Shown in pieces: positions 5,319-6,864 of a DNA stretch of 6,864 nt. Positions within the stretch are counted from its first letter, which is position 1; every line of letters starts with the position of its first letter. The translations under genes and the position numbers were made by a program. Under the pieces are notes generated by a model that was not told the DNA's origin, did not search any database, and saw only the letters and a list, made by a program, of their open reading frames with translations. The stretch comes from Spirochaetota bacterium (GTDB lineage Bacteria; Spirochaetota; Brevinematia; DTOW01): positions 1-6,864 of the forward strand of contig JAPYWX010000083.1 of assembly GCA_028276145.1 (NCBI GenBank), read 5' to 3'.

Positions 5319-6674
5319 ATGATGAGGTCTCTTTATTCAGGTGTTTCAGGGTTAGTAAATCATCAGGTGAGAATGGATGTTCTTGGTAATAACATTGCAA
5401 ATGTCAACACTTATGGTTTTAAGAGAGAAAGAGTGACATTTCAGGATATTATATCTCAGATGATGGAAGCTGCTGCTAAGCCAACTGATGAGAGAGGTGG
5501 TATAAACAGTAAACAAGTTGGTTTAGGTATGGCTATAGCAAGTATTGACAAAGTAATGACCCAAGGTAGTATTCAAACAACAGGAATTAATACTGACTTA
5601 GCAATCGCTGGTGAAGGGTTCTTTGTTCTTAAGAAAGGGGAACAGTTATTTTATACTAGAGCAGGTAATTTTTATATAGATAAGGATGGTTTACTTGTTA
5701 ATGCTAACGGTTTTAAGGTGCAAGGCTGGAGAGCTCAAAAGCTTACTACTGGTGAGATAGTCATTAACCCTTCCGGGCAGATAGAAGATCTTTACATACC
5801 TAGAGGTGCTAAGAGTCCGGCAGCTGCAACTACCATAGTTAAGTACAGGTCAAACTTGAATAGTGCCACTCCAATTATAACCCCCGAGTCAACTGAACTT
5901 GATAGGGAGAAATATACTCATAAAACTAGTGTTGATGTTTTTGATTCGTACGGCAATAAGTACAGGATGTTTGTTGACTTTATAAGAGTTGGGCTAAATA
6001 GGTGGGAAGCTACTGTGAATGTTGAAGGAGTGCAGAATGTGCTTGTTAGCGTAGGTGAACCTAAGATAGACAATAATAATAAGTTCACGATTGAATTTGA
6101 TTCAAAGGGTACTTTGAAGAGTGTATCAGATAACAGTGTGAATCCTACGGTTCTTGATAATGGCACTGTTTCGGTTAATGTTAGATTTGTTTTGCCTGAC
6201 GGTAAGGAGCAAACTATTAAGTTACAGTTAGGTGATGTTGGGAGTATAGAGAATAGTATCACGCAGTTTTATGCACCTTCTACGGCAGGGCATTATGACC
6301 AGGATGGGCACGCTATGGGATACTTAGAGAGTTTCAAAATTGATAGTTCAGGTACTATAATAGGAGTGTTCACGAATGGTTTACAGGAGCCATTAGGGCA
6401 GATTGCTTTAGCTGGTTTCACTAATCCGCAAGGATTAGAGAAGGTAGGTGAAAACCTTTATATAGAAACGATGAACTCAGGTCTTGCTGATATAAGCCCA
6501 GCAGAGATAAAAGGTAAAGGTAAGATATATTCAGGTGCTTTGGAAATGTCAAATGTTGATTTGTCAGATGCTTTTATTGATATGATAGTTACGCAAAGAG
6601 GATTCCAAGCAAACTCTAGAACAATAACTACCACTGACCAGATGCTACAAGAATTACTCAATCTTAAGAGGTAA
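5319..6674 (+). CDS. flgE: flagellar hook protein FlgE
   Basis: FlgE polymerises into the curved hook that joins the flagellar rod to the filament, in spirochaetes inside the periplasm. The 451 residues are close to the usual spirochaete length. The N-terminal rod/hook domain begins MMRSLYSGVSGL and includes LGNNIANVNTYGFKR (22-36). The hook middle domains span roughly 70-390, and the conserved C-terminal helix region (GALEMSNVDLSDAF, then TQRGFQANSRTI) ends at 451. There is no signal peptide, as expected for export by the flagellar type III apparatus. GAGGGGG at 5302-5308 lies 10 bases before the first of two adjacent ATG codons. The protein contains no cysteine. At the position of the cross-linking Cys178 of Treponema denticola it has S178 (YRSNL), while K165 is present. 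The gene stands alone, between repeats upstream and a terminator downstream, without flgD or flbD beside it. Confidence 0.96.
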   Translation: MMRSLYSGVSGLVNHQVRMDVLGNNIANVNTYGFKRERVTFQDIISQMMEAAAKPTDERGGINSKQVGLGMAIASIDKVMTQGSIQTTGINTDLAIAGEGFFVLKKGEQLFYTRAGNFYIDKDGLLVNANGFKVQGWRAQKLTTGEIVINPSGQIEDLYIPRGAKSPAAATTIVKYRSNLNSATPIITPESTELDREKYTHKTSVDVFDSYGNKYRMFVDFIRVGLNRWEATVNVEGVQNVLVSVGEPKIDNNNKFTIEFDSKGTLKSVSDNSVNPTVLDNGTVSVNVRFVLPDGKEQTIKLQLGDVGSIENSITQFYAPSTAGHYDQDGHAMGYLESFKIDSSGTIIGVFTNGLQEPLGQIALAGFTNPQGLEKVGENLYIETMNSGLADISPAEIKGKGKIYSGALEMSNVDLSDAFIDMIVTQRGFQANSRTITTTDQMLQELLNLKR

Positions 6675-6689
6675 TAGTAATTAATTTAT

Positions 6690-6722
6690 CAGAGAGGCTA
6701 CGCCTCTCTGTAATTGTTTTTT
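6690..6722 (+). terminator. strong intrinsic terminator of flgE
   Basis: CAGAGAGGC (6690-6698) and GCCTCTCTG (6702-6710) form a perfect 9-bp stem with a TAC loop, followed after six bases by six T residues (6717-6722). It lies 16 bases after the flgE stop codon and indicates that flgE is the last or only gene of its transcript. Read on the minus strand, the centre GAGGCG-TA-GCCTC resembles the GCG-nTA-GC cores at 1934 and 5205. Confidence 0.8.
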
Positions 6723-6750
6723 CAATAATTGTTTAAGCCTAAGGTAACAT

Positions 6751-6846
6751 TTAACAATGTGATAGTTTTTCTAACATCTCAGATAGATTATCAAACCAGA
6801 AATCTCTATATTCTTCTTCTACTTTTCGGATGTCTGAGGTGTACAA
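6751..6846 (-). CDS. doubtful small ORF or gene remnant
   Basis: A minus-strand frame bounded by TAG (6847-6849) and TAA (6751-6753) could encode 31 residues from a TTG at 6844-6846. The translation has a plausible protein look: charged KVEEEYRDFW (about 8-17) followed by an amphipathic stretch FDNLSEMLEKLS. There is no Shine-Dalgarno sequence ahead of the TTG. It could be the tail of a frame-disrupted gene that extends beyond the window, a real micro-protein, or chance. No family is recognised. Confidence 0.2.
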   Translation of the reverse strand: MYTSDIRKVEEEYRDFWFDNLSEMLEKLSHC

Positions 6847-6864
6847 CTAAAGCTTGACAGTTAT

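Noticed and set aside
6854..6859. Perfect TTGACA -35 box at the right edge
   Set aside because: A matching -10 box would lie beyond the window, so it cannot be assessed.

Overview
The window is AT-rich bacterial DNA with three complete protein genes, all on the + strand, separated by unusually structured non-coding DNA. The hook protein at the right end starts with MMRSLYSGVSGL and has the overall layout of spirochaete FlgE, so the source is most likely a member of the Spirochaetota. The low GC and the pairing of a GH13 with a GH57 enzyme would suit a free-living anaerobe, perhaps a thermophile, but that is inference; I cannot name a genus.

Layout: 1-194 is a leader region with a G-run cluster and three or four small hairpins. 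195-1802 encodes an exported GH13 alpha-amylase-type enzyme whose MPDLN motif points to the GH13_36 group. 1803-2279 (477 nt) has no gene; it holds a 17-bp tandem array of palindromes, several single hairpins, a perfect 15-bp tandem array of palindromes and a candidate promoter. 2280-5033 encodes a 917-residue exported multidomain protein with a GH57 domain in its second half. 5034-5318 (285 nt) holds two further palindrome arrays, a terminator-like hairpin and a candidate flagellar promoter. 5319-6674 is flgE, followed by a strong intrinsic terminator. 6723-6864 holds only a doubtful minus-strand ORF.

The two glycoside hydrolases both carry signal peptides and probably act on alpha-glucans outside the cytoplasm, so they form a functional pair, although each appears to be its own transcription unit. 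flgE is also isolated, without the flgD/flbD/mot neighbours usual in spirochaetes.

The most notable points are: (1) a FlgE with no cysteine, in which the Cys used for lysinoalanine hook cross-linking in spirochaetes is Ser178 while the partner Lys165 is kept; (2) several tandem arrays of short hairpins in the gaps, built from different stem sequences but with the same size and spacing, and with paired changes that preserve the stems; (3) a GH57 domain whose acid/base motif reads DNGE, leaving its activity in doubt.
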